This document shows, in pieces, positions 47,770-59,484 of a stretch of 64,000 bases of DNA (positions are counted from its first letter, which is position 1; each line of letters opens with the position of its first letter). The notes under the pieces are model-generated. The model was not told the DNA's origin. It searched no databases and saw nothing but the letters and a program-made list of their open reading frames with translations. The translations under genes were made by a program, and so were the position numbers. The stretch covers positions 26,258 to 90,257 of the forward strand of contig JAIXMO010000080.1 in assembly GCA_025677825.1 (NCBI GenBank), written 5' to 3'. This DNA is from Helicostylum pulchrum. Lineage: Eukaryota > Mucoromycota > Mucoromycetes > Mucorales > Mucoraceae.

Positions 47770-50259
47770 ATAATAATAATAAAATTATAGAGAATATACA
47801 TGTACATGTATATTACAAGTGTTATTTCTGTTGTGTATAAATAAAAATTATCTGCTTTGTCGAGAATAATCTGGATTTCTGGTAGTTTAATAGGTTCTTT
47901 CGAATGGTGTCACCATGATCAGAGTTTAGGTTTAATTGGCCCTGAAGAAATTCGTCATATGTGGTAACGCTTGACAACTTATGCTGTGTTATCATAGAAG
48001 AAAGTATATCTTTACGATCAAGCTTCTTTTTTTTTCTTTTTTTTTGCAGAGTGAAATTAAATATAGTAAAGCAAGTACGTTTAATATAAAGACATTATAA
48101 TACAGAAACTTTATTTACAGTTTAATAGAGCCAAAAGTCGAAAGCTAAAGAATACTTGTTTCGTATAAACTATGTGACGTGGGGGTGCATAACTAACTCT
48201 CTTTTTTCTTTTCTTTTTTTTAGATTGCACTGAGTCCGTTTTTTATTTTGTATTCCCGTAATCATTTTAATTCTCTTATCAAAAAAAGATTAGATTTGGG
48301 TAAAATGCATTCTTTTATTTTTAGTAATGGAAGCACTTATTTTACGCATTCTGTATCGTGAGAACACCAAGTCATTTATTTTTGACAAGTTTTTCCTTAA
48401 ACGTTTTTTATTTTATGGTATAACTATTTGGCTAGCATAACGTTTCCTTATTTGTTTTATTAGTTAAATGAACCTTGTGAACCATGAGCTTTTGTTTAGT
48501 ACTTCTTAAAAGCTATGATTTAATAGGAAACTTTTTTTCTTTTTTTTTTATGACATTAGTTTAAAGATTCAATGCTCAAATATAATTAAGAACATAGTTG
48601 TAACAAGTGTATGGTTGGTTTATGTTTAAGGTTACTTTTGTTATAAGCGAAAGGACGGATACAAAAAAAAAGAGGGCATCTAAAATGAGATTAGATAGCA
48701 AAGAGGTAAAATAGTAGCACCTAAAATTAGTGTGGATTTGGTACAATAGATATATATGGATTAAATCAATTTTACAGCGTTTACTTTTTGGTTTGAAATA
48801 TAATACATGTATTTGGCTCATGATATAATAAATCGTATCGCCAAGGTAAGAAGGAAATTTAAAACTGTTTGATCGAGTGAATCCCCCCATTTTTTTTTTT
48901 TCCTTTTCCGCATGGGAATTTCGTAAAATAGCATAAGTGGAGTACAATGTTTCCCACGAGAAAGAAAAAGGAGAAGTGTGTGTCTTTTTTTATAAGTGCC
49001 ATGCGTACATTAGTTTGGAAAACGCGATAATATATTATTATCGTAAGCAGTTTTTTTAATATACATAATGTATATGTCGTACTGAGTTGAAGGGTATGCA
49101 TGTTGAACACTACCAGAAATCCAACGAATCTTTTTTTTTATTCATATGAACATATTGAATTGAAATAGGTGTTCCTATTTCTTCCTATAATAAAACGAAT
49201 AGGTAAAAAGAAAAAATCATTACACTTTTGCTTACGAATCGTGCATTTCATTATTATTTTTTCACTAGGTTTTCTTTCAATGATTTTTTTTTCGGGTTAC
49301 TACTACTACTATTCGTTTACAGAGACCGATCCATACGAACACTCACACTCACGCAAATCTCTATCTATTGTCAATTATAGAAAAATACTACCAAAACAAG
49401 TGAAATGAAAAAAATCAAAGTGTTTATTAGTAATACACACACTTCTTTTGGAAGATGCGTGAGAGATAATGGTTTTGATTGGGTATCATTGGGTCAAAGG
49501 ATAAAAAAAATACCAGCGAAAAATATAATTAATATTGGTTGCAGGATAAATCAGAATGTGGGGGAAGTGCAATATGGTCAAGTGACCCAATATTTAAGAT
49601 TAGGTTGTCTTATAAAGGTTTAGTATCACTAACATATTTGTCAGCGGATAGATATTATAGGGTGGTAAATGAGATATTCCCCCTTTCCAGGAACTGAAAA
49701 AGGGTTTTTTTTTTTTTTTTTTCATGAAGTGGTTTAAAAAGTACACAACATGACACAATGGCATTCTTTTCCTTTTTTAGACTTTAAAAAAAATCGTTGT
49801 TTGAATTACTTTTTTTTCGTGTAAGCAAAAAGGTCAAAGATGAAAAGCGATTTGAAAAGGTCTAAAAAAAACCTTCTATTAAAGTGGCGACGTACTTTAG
49901 TAAAAAAAAGAAACTCCCCTCCCCCCCCCCCTTTTTTTTTTCATTGCAACTCTTTTTGTTGGTATAAAAGGGAACGTCTTTTTTTTGGAAATATACTTTT
50001 CGTTTTCTTCTTTACACATATTTTTTTTTTTGTAGTTTAGCTCCTTTTAAAAACTATTATACTTTTACACATAAAAGTACACTTTTATAAAATAAGTTTA
50101 TTTTACATTCAAGAATAAAACTCAATCGATAAGCAAGTTTTATATTCGAACCCTTTTTTTTTTCTTTGGAACACCAGAAAAAAAGTCCATCACTTTTTTA
50201 AAAAAGCTCTATTTCAATTTTTACCCGAAAATTTCTTCATCCGCAAAGCAAATAATTAT
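47770..50259. other. Gene-poor interval between Lon and the permease
   Basis: About 2.5 kb. A perfect 22-bp palindrome sits at 47793-47814, just downstream of the Lon stop. A 39-codon protein-like open stretch without ATG is at about 47848-47965. Several open stretches near 48576-49110 (-) and 49169-49623 (+) have AT-driven composition and no recognisable domain, so I do not call them genes. A C11 run lies near 49921 and a long T-run near 49707. Confidence 0.55.
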
Positions 50260-52212
50260 ATGGTTGGTATGGCCCGTAACCTAAGCAACAATGAAGTCAA
50301 TGAAACTGGTGTAAACAAACCTCAATTCCAAACGGAAGAAGAACTCATGCATTCTATGGGTTATAAACAAGTAAGAGCCGATCACTTCATTTTGATTTGT
50401 TGTCTAAATTTTTTTTTACTTAATTAGGAAATGAACAAAACGATGTCAACAGTTTCTAACTTTGCTATTGCATTTGGTTGTTGTTCGATTCTATCAGGTC
50501 TTACTCCCGTAAGTTCTTTTATATATATATATATATATATGCATATAATGTATAGATTTATATAAATTAAAGTTTTATTTTAAAATAGTTGTGGGGTGAT
50601 GCTATGCAAGCTGGTGGATCAATTGCTGTTGTATGGGGCTGGATCCTCGTATCTGTATTCACATTTGGTGTGGGTCTCTCTTTAGCTGAGATTTGTTCTG
50701 CTTATCCCATTACTGGTGGTCTCTATATTTGGGTATCTAAACTTGCCCCTCCTGAATGGGTACCAATTATGTGTTGGTTAACAGGCTGGTGTAACTGGCT
50801 TGGTTTGGTAAGTTTCTTGCATTCTGTTTTGTTTTAAAAGACTTGATTTAACACCTTTTTTTTTGCATAATAGACTGGTAATGCTTTTTTTAGCATATTT
50901 TTTGAATTAGAATATGACAATTAAATGTTTTTTCTTTTCTTTTCTAGTTGCTATTACATCAGCTGATCTTGGTCTTGCTCAATTTATTGCTTCTATTATT
51001 CATATTAGCGATGAAAATAACAGCCCTTCCATTTACTGGCAATATGGCATTTTTATTGTTATTGCAGTTGTTCATGGAATTATCAACTCTGTCAGTGTTA
51101 GGTACAATGGTTTTTTTAACCAAACTTCTCTTTACTGGCATTTGGTCGGTACTCTTTTGTTGGTGATTGTCGCACTTGTGATAACTCCCAACAAGGCAAG
51201 CGCTAAATGGGTCTTTACCAACTTTGAAAATGAAACTGGTTTTAGTTCAAGTGGTTATGGCTTTTTAATCGGTCTCTTACAATGTCAATATACTCTCTCT
51301 GGGTTCGATAGTGCTGCTCATATGTCCGATGAAACTGTTGACGCTGGTCGTAGTGCCCCTCGTGGTATCCTTTATGCAATTGGTGCCGCTGCCATCTTTG
51401 GTTTATTGTTCTTGATCTCTGTTAACTTTTGCGTACAGGATTTCCAAGCACAAATTGTCAATACCTCTATTAGCCCCGCCATGACTCAAGTGTTTTTGGA
51501 TGGTGTCGGATATAAATGGACTGTCGTATTTACAACTATTATTATGGGCGCCATGTTCTTTTCTGGTTCTGCTTTGACTTTAGGTAGTTCTAGAATGGTC
51601 TATGCATTCGCCAGAGATGGTGCTATGCCCTTTTCTAAGCAACTTGCAACTATCAATCCAAAGACTTTGACTCCTGTTTGGGCTGTTTGGGCCAACATTA
51701 TCTTTGCTATTGTTGTCGGTTTACTGTATATCATCAATGAAACCGCTTTTAATGCTATCGTGTCTGTTAATACCATTGCTTCTTCCATGGCTTATTTTAT
51801 TCCTATTGCTCTCAAGGTGACTGTAGCTAGAAAGGTATTTACACGTGGTCCATTCCATTTGGGTCCCTTCTCTGACGTGATTAACGTTATCAGCTTAGTT
51901 TGGATCTTGTTGACATCCGTATTGTTTGTTTGTCCTACCGAGTACCCTGTTACACCTCAAAATATGAATTATGCTATTGTTGTCTTTGGTGGTGTGATGG
52001 GTTTGTCCGTTGCTTATTATCATTTCAGAGCTCGTCAATGGTTTAAAGGACCAGGAAAGAGTATGGAATATGATCCTGCATTGGATGGCCTTCCAACTGA
52101 TATTATTATGGAAGAACGTAAAGATCATAAACATAATGATTCTGATGGATCTAGTCAAAGTAGCTCTGATGGTCCCAAGAAGTATCAAATTAGTCAAGTT
52201 GAGCGTATCTAA
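50260..52212 (+). CDS. Amino-acid/GABA permease (APC family)
   Basis: A plasma-membrane or organellar transporter of the amino acid-polyamine-organocation family, closest in pattern to the fungal Uga4/Bat1-like permeases. Exons: 50260-50370, 50428-50508, 50589-50807, a predicted 4-nt microexon 50874-50877 and 50948-52212, 559 residues. The conserved block GLSLAEICSAYPITGGLY and the following GWCNWLGL-TVAITSAD sequence are recognisable; the microexon is needed to join the last two in frame. Later comes the QYTLSGFDSAAHMSDET block, then ALTLGSSRMVYAFARDGAMPF, both typical of the family. About 12 membrane segments are predicted by eye. The C-terminal tail is hydrophilic and Ser/Lys/Asp-rich. The substrate cannot be decided. 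Confidence 0.9.
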
Positions 52213-52328
52213 ATACCCCCCCCCCTCCCTCTCTTAAAAGAATATAATTATACTTTTTTTTCCCTACCCCCTTTATCTATTATTATTTAATAAACTTTAT
52301 ATTTTGTATATACTATAATTTAAAAAGT

Positions 52329-53424
52329 TTATTTTTTAGCAGGAGTTATGGTACTAGAAGGACGAGCAGGAGAAGAAGATCTTGATGAAGATCTTGAATG
52401 ACGACCAATCTTATCAAACACAGATAACCGCTGTACTTTTTTCTCAGTTGCAGAAACTTCCTCATCCTCAGAGCTGCTATCTGACGAGTCAGAACCCTTG
52501 GAGTTCATACTAGAGATACTAGAGTGGCTATTGATTCTAAACATACTAAGACGCTTTGTTTTTTTGCTTGATTTCTTTTGTTTCTTGACCTTGTTTTCAG
52601 GGCGAACTACTACTACGGGTACAGGAGAGTGTTGTAAACAGTATTTAGAGACACTGTTAATAAACATTCCTTTTAGTTCCGACAGACCTCGGGTTCCAAC
52701 GATAAGCATAGAAGGTTGGTAGACGGAAATCTATATATTTTATATTATGTTAATTTTTTTTACCGTTAAATGCATATATTGTATCTCATGCCATTTTTAC
52801 CATGCTTTGAATTGTTTCTTGAACTTTGCCGATCACAAATTCAATAACTGCACTAATCTATTACAATAATTAAAATCATTACATAATATTTACGATCTTT
52901 TTTCTTTTTTATTACCTTTAAATCAGGTCCGCCTGCTGCCATAATTTTACTCATAACAGTTGAGGCTCTTTCTTTTGACTGAAGCTCTTCATGTCTTAAC
53001 ATGGCTTTTAAATTTGGTCTATTTTCTAATATATGTTTATATATATCGTTAATGTGGGGGTTTATACATGTATATATATACTAACCACTCATATCTACCG
53101 TGAGAACTCTTAAAACAATGATCTCATCTCCATGATCAACAAGGTTCTATGTATTTAATTTTTTATATATGAATATTAAATCTATTTAAATTTTCTTGTT
53201 GTTCGACAAACCTCAATAGCCCAATCTAAAGCATAATCACTATAGTTTGCTAAATCAGTTGCTACCATAAATGTCCGACTACGTCTGGTACGTTGATAAC
53301 CTTGATTTTTGCCTCGTAAAGTAAATGAGTAGTCGGGTTGGTCTTGATCGGTCATGGTGTCAAATGAGACACCGCGAACGTAATCATCTGGCTGTTGAAT
53401 GACTGGAATCGTATGTGTAGCCAT
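52329..53424 (-). CDS. Universal stress protein (UspA-domain)
   Basis: A UspA-fold protein, about 280 residues, from six exons: 53424-53212, 53146-53086, 53025-52916, 52857-52801, 52730-52329 (junctions inferred). After a hydrophilic N-terminus with DQDQPDYSFTL, the domain starts at RTFMVATDLANYSDYALDWA and continues with IIVLRVLTVDM. The nucleotide-binding loop reads MLIVGTRGLSELKGMFINS, then PVPVVVVRP. The usual ATP motif G-x2-G-x9-G-S/T is present, but an Asn replaces its last Gly. The tail is Lys-rich and ends in Ser/Arg repeats and an acidic run. A role in stress signalling or small-ligand sensing is family knowledge; the exact function is unknown. Confidence 0.85.
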
Positions 53425-53975
53425 TTTTTCTTTTTTGTTTCGGGGTCGAGAAAAGAAAAGGATGCTAAAAAGAGAGTGGAATCGGAATCATCACTCTTTA
53501 TGCATTTGTGTAACAAATAATACCACTAACAATGATTCGATTTTGAAAAATAGAGGGAAACAATATATAAGATAGCAGTGGGGTTTCTTTTGAGATAAAA
53601 TGACTAGTTGAAGTAAACACACTTCCAGGAAGAAACTATTCGCTTTATTAGGCAAGTAATATGATCCCTTAACGCGTATCCTTCTTTTTTTTTAAGTGAT
53701 TTGTCATTTCATGCAAAAGAGCACACAAAAAAAGATGCCCTTTCTTCTTCTTTTCTTCACTATTGCGAAAAAGCAAATATTAGCGAATCCTAAACCAAAA
53801 TCAACGCCACCTATTGATCTAAAAAAAACAATACCGTATACCTGTCAAACATACACAGAAGATCGTTTTATTTTCTTCGTTACTTTTCGCGGCTGGCTCA
53901 ATAATTTCTATACTGAAAATGCAATCTTTTAGTACTTTTACCGCTATAAATACGCCGAAAAGTGCTTTTCTAACA

Positions 53976-54008
<33 letters not shown>
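53425..54008. other. Spacer with A28 tract before the Ndc1 fragment
   Basis: Upstream region of the stress protein gene. One ACGCGT at 53672-53677. It ends in a poly-A run of roughly 28 residues (53980-54007) directly against the start of the Ndc1-like sequence. Confidence 0.6.
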
Positions 54009-54010
<2 letters not shown>

Positions 54011-54506
54011 TATTGGATCCATCTATTGTAGGATTTAATTGGAGCGATATACATCTCTTTTTAAGACTAATTGTTGCTGGTATTCTTACAATAACTACTT
54101 TTAACCTTGCTAACCGTATTTATGATGCCGTCTATGCTGATACAGTATTAAGACGTATGCAAATTGTATTTGACAGATATCAATTAGTTATTTGGGTTGT
54201 TCAATCTCTTGGAAGTTTAACTGCTAGGTCTTTAAAAGAAGATTCATTTGGGTTTGTACAAAATGACATTGATGGCATATTGAATTGTTTGTTACGGCGC
54301 TTGGCAGATGTTGAAACATATGTACAGGACCCTCCTATGGCCTATAAGAAGTTGTTGAATCAGAAGGTGATTCCTAGAGAAGTTGAGGCGATTATTTTAG
54401 GTAAATATATATAATGTATGGTGGTAAAAAAAAAAAATAGTAACACGCGTCTTCTTTTGTAGCTTTAAAAGAGGCTATTAATCAAATTTCTACTCCTTAC
54501 GTTTAA
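54009..54506 (+). pseudogene. NDC1: Orphan C-terminal part of nucleoporin Ndc1
   Basis: Two exons (about 54009-54400 and 54463-54506) encode about 140 residues that match the conserved C-terminal domain of the pore membrane protein Ndc1: LRRMQIVFDRYQ, then SLGSLTARSLKEDSFGFVQ and DGILNCLLRRLADVE. In Ndc1 the corresponding stretch follows six N-terminal membrane segments. Those segments are absent here, and there is no ATG at the 5' edge: upstream lies a poly-A tract and an in-frame TAA at 53971. The fragment therefore looks 5'-truncated, whether by decay, misassembly or rearrangement. It could also be the last exons of a gene whose upstream exons I failed to find. Confidence 0.55.
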
Positions 54507-54771
54507 TAAGTATACAGATAACTTTAAGGTGGATAGCAAGTATGATACTGAATGGCAAAGCTTCTTGAATTTTCAAGAATAGGCTAAAAAAAACAAAAAA
54601 AAACAGTTTGAAGGGTTTCTTTATGAGGCTTATATCGTAAAGTAATTGATAGTTTGTGTCATCTGCATTAAGCGTGTTTAGCTATTTTTTTTTCGCGTAA
54701 CAATATTTTTTAGAAATCAGATTTTTTTTTTCTCTTTGATAAAAACTCTTCTTTTATAGCTTTATACAAAT

Positions 54772-57598
54772 ATGGACGAAAATCCCGTTGAACGTCTTCA
54801 ACATGAAGACAGCGAAAATTTACTCACTCCCAAAGAAGAATCGGACCCTGAGAGTCGAGATCTTGCATTACATTCTGCAGTGGAAAGAGAAGCTGATCAA
54901 ATGTCAGTAGAAGACGACCAATTACCGATCCAGGGAAATTTAACCAACGATAGCTTGTTATTACGCCCATTAGACCTTTCTTTAGGTTCTCCAGAAGGAA
55001 GTAGAAGTAGAAGTAGAAGTGGAAGTGGAAGTGGAAGTGAAAGTGAAAGTGGAAGTGCAAGTGCAAGTGCAAGTGAAAGTGGAAGTGAAAGCGAAAGCGA
55101 AAGTGATATGGAAGATATAATTACCGAAGCGTATGATAATATTGAACAAAATTACGACGATGAATTTGTTGAAATCGATAATTCTAATGTTACCTCAATG
55201 GCACATTCTCCTGACATGAGACATGCAACTCAACGAGAATTCGAACGACAAGAATCGGAACAACTAGAATATGAACAACAAGGATCGGAACAGCAAGAAA
55301 ATGAACAGCAAGAAAATGAACAGCAAGAAAATGAACAGCAAGAATACGAACAACAGGAATGTCAACAAGAGGATATAGTACCTAGTCCAGTTGCTGACGA
55401 TACGACTCCTGGACCGATCGATCAACCCTACTGTAACTCACGAAGATTATCACTTGACATGACTGAAGAAGATCTCATAAAGCGTAACGAAAAACTATTT
55501 GAAACAGACACATTTTTCACTAGAGAAGCGTACGAGGCATACACAATGTACCCACCAGTGGTTGTTGATGCCGAGGTGGAACATATTATTCGATTGGCTG
55601 AACAAAGACATAATAAAAGACCAAGTGACCAATTGATTGATGAAGAGCAGCGACTACAGAAGGTAGAGTATACGGAGGAGGATGCCGAACAACCGTATGA
55701 ACATGCAGAATCAATATGTGAATTACGACGACAACCTGAACTAATTAGCCCAGCTGAAATAGTGCCGAAGATTGAACCAATTGATGAAGCAGTTCCTCCA
55801 CTAGTCGCAGAAACAAAAACACGAAAGAAACAAAAAACTGCAGGACCTACAGGGCCTACAGTTTTAGATACGGTCTTGACAGATATGTTGAGGTATAATA
55901 GATCACAAGTGACTGTATCAGAACCCTCTGATTTGGAAATTGCGGCTATGGCCGCTGGATTGGATACTTCAAACCAACCTAGTGTAACGACATGTTCCAA
56001 GTTTACAAAAGAAGATCATGTACGATTTCTTCGTATTTCAGAAGCATTAAAAACTGTAAGTACCGAAAGAAAGAAAAAAAAACTAGAACCCAGGAGTTTT
56101 ATACTTATTATTGGTGTTAGGGATCGACAAATCTATCTGAATCAGACATGGAAATGTATAAACAAATGTGTACTGAGATAAAACGCGAGCAAGATAATTT
56201 TATAAAGGAGCAAAGGAAACAGATTTCTGAGTCTGGCGTATATGATGTATTAGATGAGAAGGTTGAAAAAATGGTGCAAGAGTATTGCGAGAATGAAAAT
56301 AAGAGATTATTACAGTACCCTCAATTTTATAAATACTTCAATCTTTTACAAATGCCTGCTCCAAACTCCGTAGCAGATTCTTCCGTTTTATCTTTTAAAC
56401 ATAGTTTATTACAAACGGTAAAATAAGAAGTTTATATTGGAAAAAAAAAGACTGACTTTTTTTATTTTTCGTAGGGAAAAATTGCTACATGTAAAGCATC
56501 TTCGTTGGAAACACCGCGTCGCTTAGATTTGTTTAAGAAGTATATCTTTACATCGCCAAAAGAAAATGATGAAATTGATATTGAAGAAGAAGATGAAGAT
56601 GATAATGACTTGTATTATAAGAAAAAACTTCCTCCTAGTGCCAGTGAAGATAAAAATATCACTCAACTGATACAAAATAATGATGCTGATATTGTTATTT
56701 CTTCCGAATGTTTGATTGCAATTGTAGAACTTGTGCATGATATTTCTTTGGATCTTTATATACCAATTAAAGTAGTTGCAAAGGATAATAAGAAAACTTT
56801 AATATTTGATCGTCCTTTGCCGAGAGAAGAAATGACGGCCCGCGAAAAAAACAAGTTGGTTTATGATGTAGTGTTTAAAAGCTTATGTTTGGATTGGCCC
56901 AACAGACATGATATTTCACTTGTACCTGAAGGAAATATAGATATAGATAAAAAAAATGATGAGGAAGAAAATTTACAGTACAATATGTGGAAATTTGGTG
57001 ATATGAATATATTAATTCGACATCAAATAGATGGTGAATTAATTGAAAACGTAAGTCTTTTTACATAAAAAAAATATTCATTTTATCTTATTAAAATATG
57101 GGATAGGCAACCAAGAAGTCTGGATCAAAAGATCGTAGGGTTTATTTAACAAGTAAATTGGATTATCAGATTCACCAAGGAAGAGAGGAAATTATAACAC
57201 CAATTGAAAGGTCAAGGAACTGGCTTCGATCTTATGTGGGTGGACATGCTACAGTTTTCGAAGGACGTATAGATGTTGTTAATAATCGACTTGTACGTGT
57301 CGACAGAAAAGAAATGGTTGATATTATGGGTGGTCAATGGAGACCCATGTTGGAAAGTGAATTACTTCGTTATACGTTCTCTAAATTACGCAAAATATTG
57401 TTGGCGCCAGGAAATTATTTATTACAGCATAAGAAAGATGATCGTAACTTCTTAATATTTCAAGCTACAGAGAAGGCAAGTGATTTGGATTTATCTCTTA
57501 AAAAGATAAATCCTACATTGATTAAATCTGAAAAGTCGTATATACCTGCTTGGTCAGCTATTGAAAATCAAATTCCTTGGACTTTTTCACCTAAATAA
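54772..57598 (+). CDS. NARG2/ICE2-like C-terminal domain protein (little elongation complex subunit 2)
   Basis: Exons 54772-56055, 56121-56417, 56475-57050 and 57107-57598 give about 882 residues. The N-terminal half is disordered: a Ser-Gly/Ser-Glu repeat (54998-55104), and a QQENE-type repeat (55246-55365). The C-terminal third is folded. Its pattern (WKFGDMNILIRHQIDGELIE, then RVYLTSKLDYQ, then LLAPGNYLLQHKKDDRN) matches the C-terminal domain of NARG2/ICE2, the subunit of the little elongation complex that helps RNA polymerase II transcribe snRNA genes in animals. The identification rests on remembered alignment features and is moderate. An acidic DIDIEEEDEDDND segment precedes the domain. 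The gene's stop is only 16 bp from the stop of the convergent CLPTM1-like gene. Confidence 0.6.
54998..55104 (+). repeat. In-gene 6-bp repeat coding Ser-Arg/Ser-Gly/Ser-Glu
   Basis: Tandem units of the form xxAAGT (AGAAGT, GGAAGT, GAAAGT, GCAAGT), about 17 copies, in frame within the ICE2-like gene. Confidence 0.85.
55246..55365 (+). repeat. In-gene 15-bp repeat coding QQENE-type units
   Basis: About eight tandem 15-bp units such as CAGCAAGAAAATGAA, all in frame. Three consecutive copies are identical at the centre, a sign of recent expansion. Confidence 0.85.
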
Positions 57599-57614
57599 AA
57601 AAAACTTTTTTATT

Positions 57615-57757
57615 TTATTTTTTTCTTATTTGAATGTAATACTTTTGGAAAATATAAACTAGAAAAATAAGGTTGCTTTTTATAAATGAGAGCTGGTGTA
57701 GAATAGGTATACCTATTGCTAATGCAAATAAACCGTCTATTATTTTGTTTGTTATTA

Positions 57758-57789
<32 letters not shown>

Positions 57790-59484
57790 CTTTTTTTTTT
57801 ACCTATTGCAATATTAATGGATTTATATACCATTGTATCTATTGAGACATTATTGACCATATGCATCTGATGGTTTATATATAATTGAGGTATAATTATT
57901 AAAAAGTGAGCGAGATTAATACTAATAGTAGTAGTAGTAGTAGTAGTAGTAGACCAAAGCTCAAACAACAGAAATAAAGGTGTAACGATGCAAGCTATAT
58001 ACTGTAGTGCAGTACAATCTAGCATATTTGTTGTGTTTTCTCCTCTTTTAATTAAAGTAGGATGTTGTATAGGTATCGTTCTTATCACAAATCTCGTCTT
58101 CTTCGGATGCTGAATCAATATCCAATAATATTTAAACTTGAATAATCGATATAGTTTCCAAATTTCAATACAGATACGAATCAATTGAATTGTGCATGTT
58201 AAAGTGCTCTTTAAATCAAATAGAATGATTTGGATAGATAGATTGAGGATGATACTAGATGTTGAGACACCTATACTGTTGGTTTTATCTATCCAAAACG
58301 AGACATCTAAAATATTATTATTAGTACGGCTTAAAAAGTAATAAAAAGATGCTACAAACCATTTTTAACAGCCAACAATTCAAACAATCCGTGCAAGAGA
58401 CAGGTTATTAAAGTAAAACTTAAGGTATATGAAGGGTTCATGTTGCTCATAAATTGTTTGGTTTCATCTATTGAGTATGACGGTGAGGGCTTTTTTTCAT
58501 CTGCCAAGACGGCGTAAACATTGAATTTCCACAGGTTAATGGTTTCAAGTTGAACAGTTAATGGTAATATGCTATAAAAAAATAATATTAGCAACAACTT
58601 ACTAATTAAAGAAAAAAGTATATTACCCTGTTGTATGGTTAATTGGATAAGCATCTTTTTGTATTAACCAAAAATCGTTGGGAAATACAATTGGTCTATA
58701 AAAACCAACTCGTTGACGTCCTTGATTATTTAAAAAGTCTAGAATATATACTTGTTACTTTTTTTTCAGAAAATAGTAATAGAATTTTACGTTTTAAAGT
58801 AGCTGGATGTAAAGTATCTTTACTTATATAATCTTTTGGATGATGAACTAGACTTATTGTGATTGTGTTATGCCAGTAAGGTTTATTTTGATAGAATTTT
58901 GTTAGGCCTTTTTTCGTTGATTGGTTAGTTTTCTATTTATGTAGGTTGCAATAATTTTCATTACCATGACAAACATAAACTATTGAATCTATCGAAAAAG
59001 AAGAATTTGCTGGGTCAATTGGAAATGAATCTTTTACAAGAAAAATGTGAGCATAAATTGCAACATTTTTATGCTAATTAGAAAAAAAAAAAATGTGTTT
59101 AGTCAAATTGCTAGTTATATGGAGAACATATAATGGGGGGAATTTACTGTAATATCAACCACAGCATTTGTTAATATCGGACTATCATTATTTTGTAACT
59201 GAAATTTCCAATTAGGTTCTGCTTTATAGTCAGAAAACAAGTTATCTGAATTGATATAAATCGAAAGTGTCATCCAGGTATTCTTTTTCCACAGTGGAAC
59301 TAGTGCCATGTTATGAAACGAGTGCGGGATGTTTGGCACATCTAATAATAATGAATAAAAATAATAAATAAAAACAGGAGGCATATAAAAACAGCACATG
59401 TATTATACTACTTTGTTGTTGACATGAAAATTCGCTCAGCTGTATTAAAAATGCAAACACTTGAATAAGCAATGTCAACCTCAT
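57615..59484 (-). CDS. CLPTM1/CLPTM1L family membrane protein
   Basis: A multipass ER membrane protein of the cleft-lip-and-palate TM1 family; human CLPTM1L scrambles a GPI precursor in the ER. Eight exons: 59484-59412, 59341-59148, 59073-58965, 58907-58791, 58738-58627, 58571-58360, 58306-57803 and 57736-57615, 480 residues (human CLPTM1L has about 540). Protein signposts are NDFWLIQKDAYPIN and then QFMSNMNPSYTLSFTLITC, then FKYYWILIQHPKK and IPQLYINHQM. The start is the ATG at 59484, opening a signal-anchor-like hydrophobic segment. Splicing joins LAVKN to DVSFW at 58360/58306 and fits the family. One exon codes a run of eight Thr from an (AGT)n tract. The intron near 57737-57802 contains a long poly-A. 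Confidence 0.85.

Noticed and set aside
48576..49110. Two overlapping minus-strand ORFs downstream of Lon
   Set aside because: Composition follows AT-rich spacer (Phe, Tyr, Lys, Ile), no motif, and no splice pattern joining them.
49169..49623. Two plus-strand ORFs of 72-79 codons
   Set aside because: Short, overlapping at stop/start, no recognisable domain. A small lineage-specific gene cannot be excluded but is not supported.
50130..50160. TTCGAACCC, resembling the T-arm of a tRNA gene on the minus strand
   Set aside because: No acceptor stem, no D-arm and no anticodon arm can be built around it.
53696..53932. Plus-strand ORF upstream of the Ndc1 fragment as possible missing N-terminus
   Set aside because: No membrane segments like those of Ndc1, no ATG at its start, no frame or splice link to the fragment.
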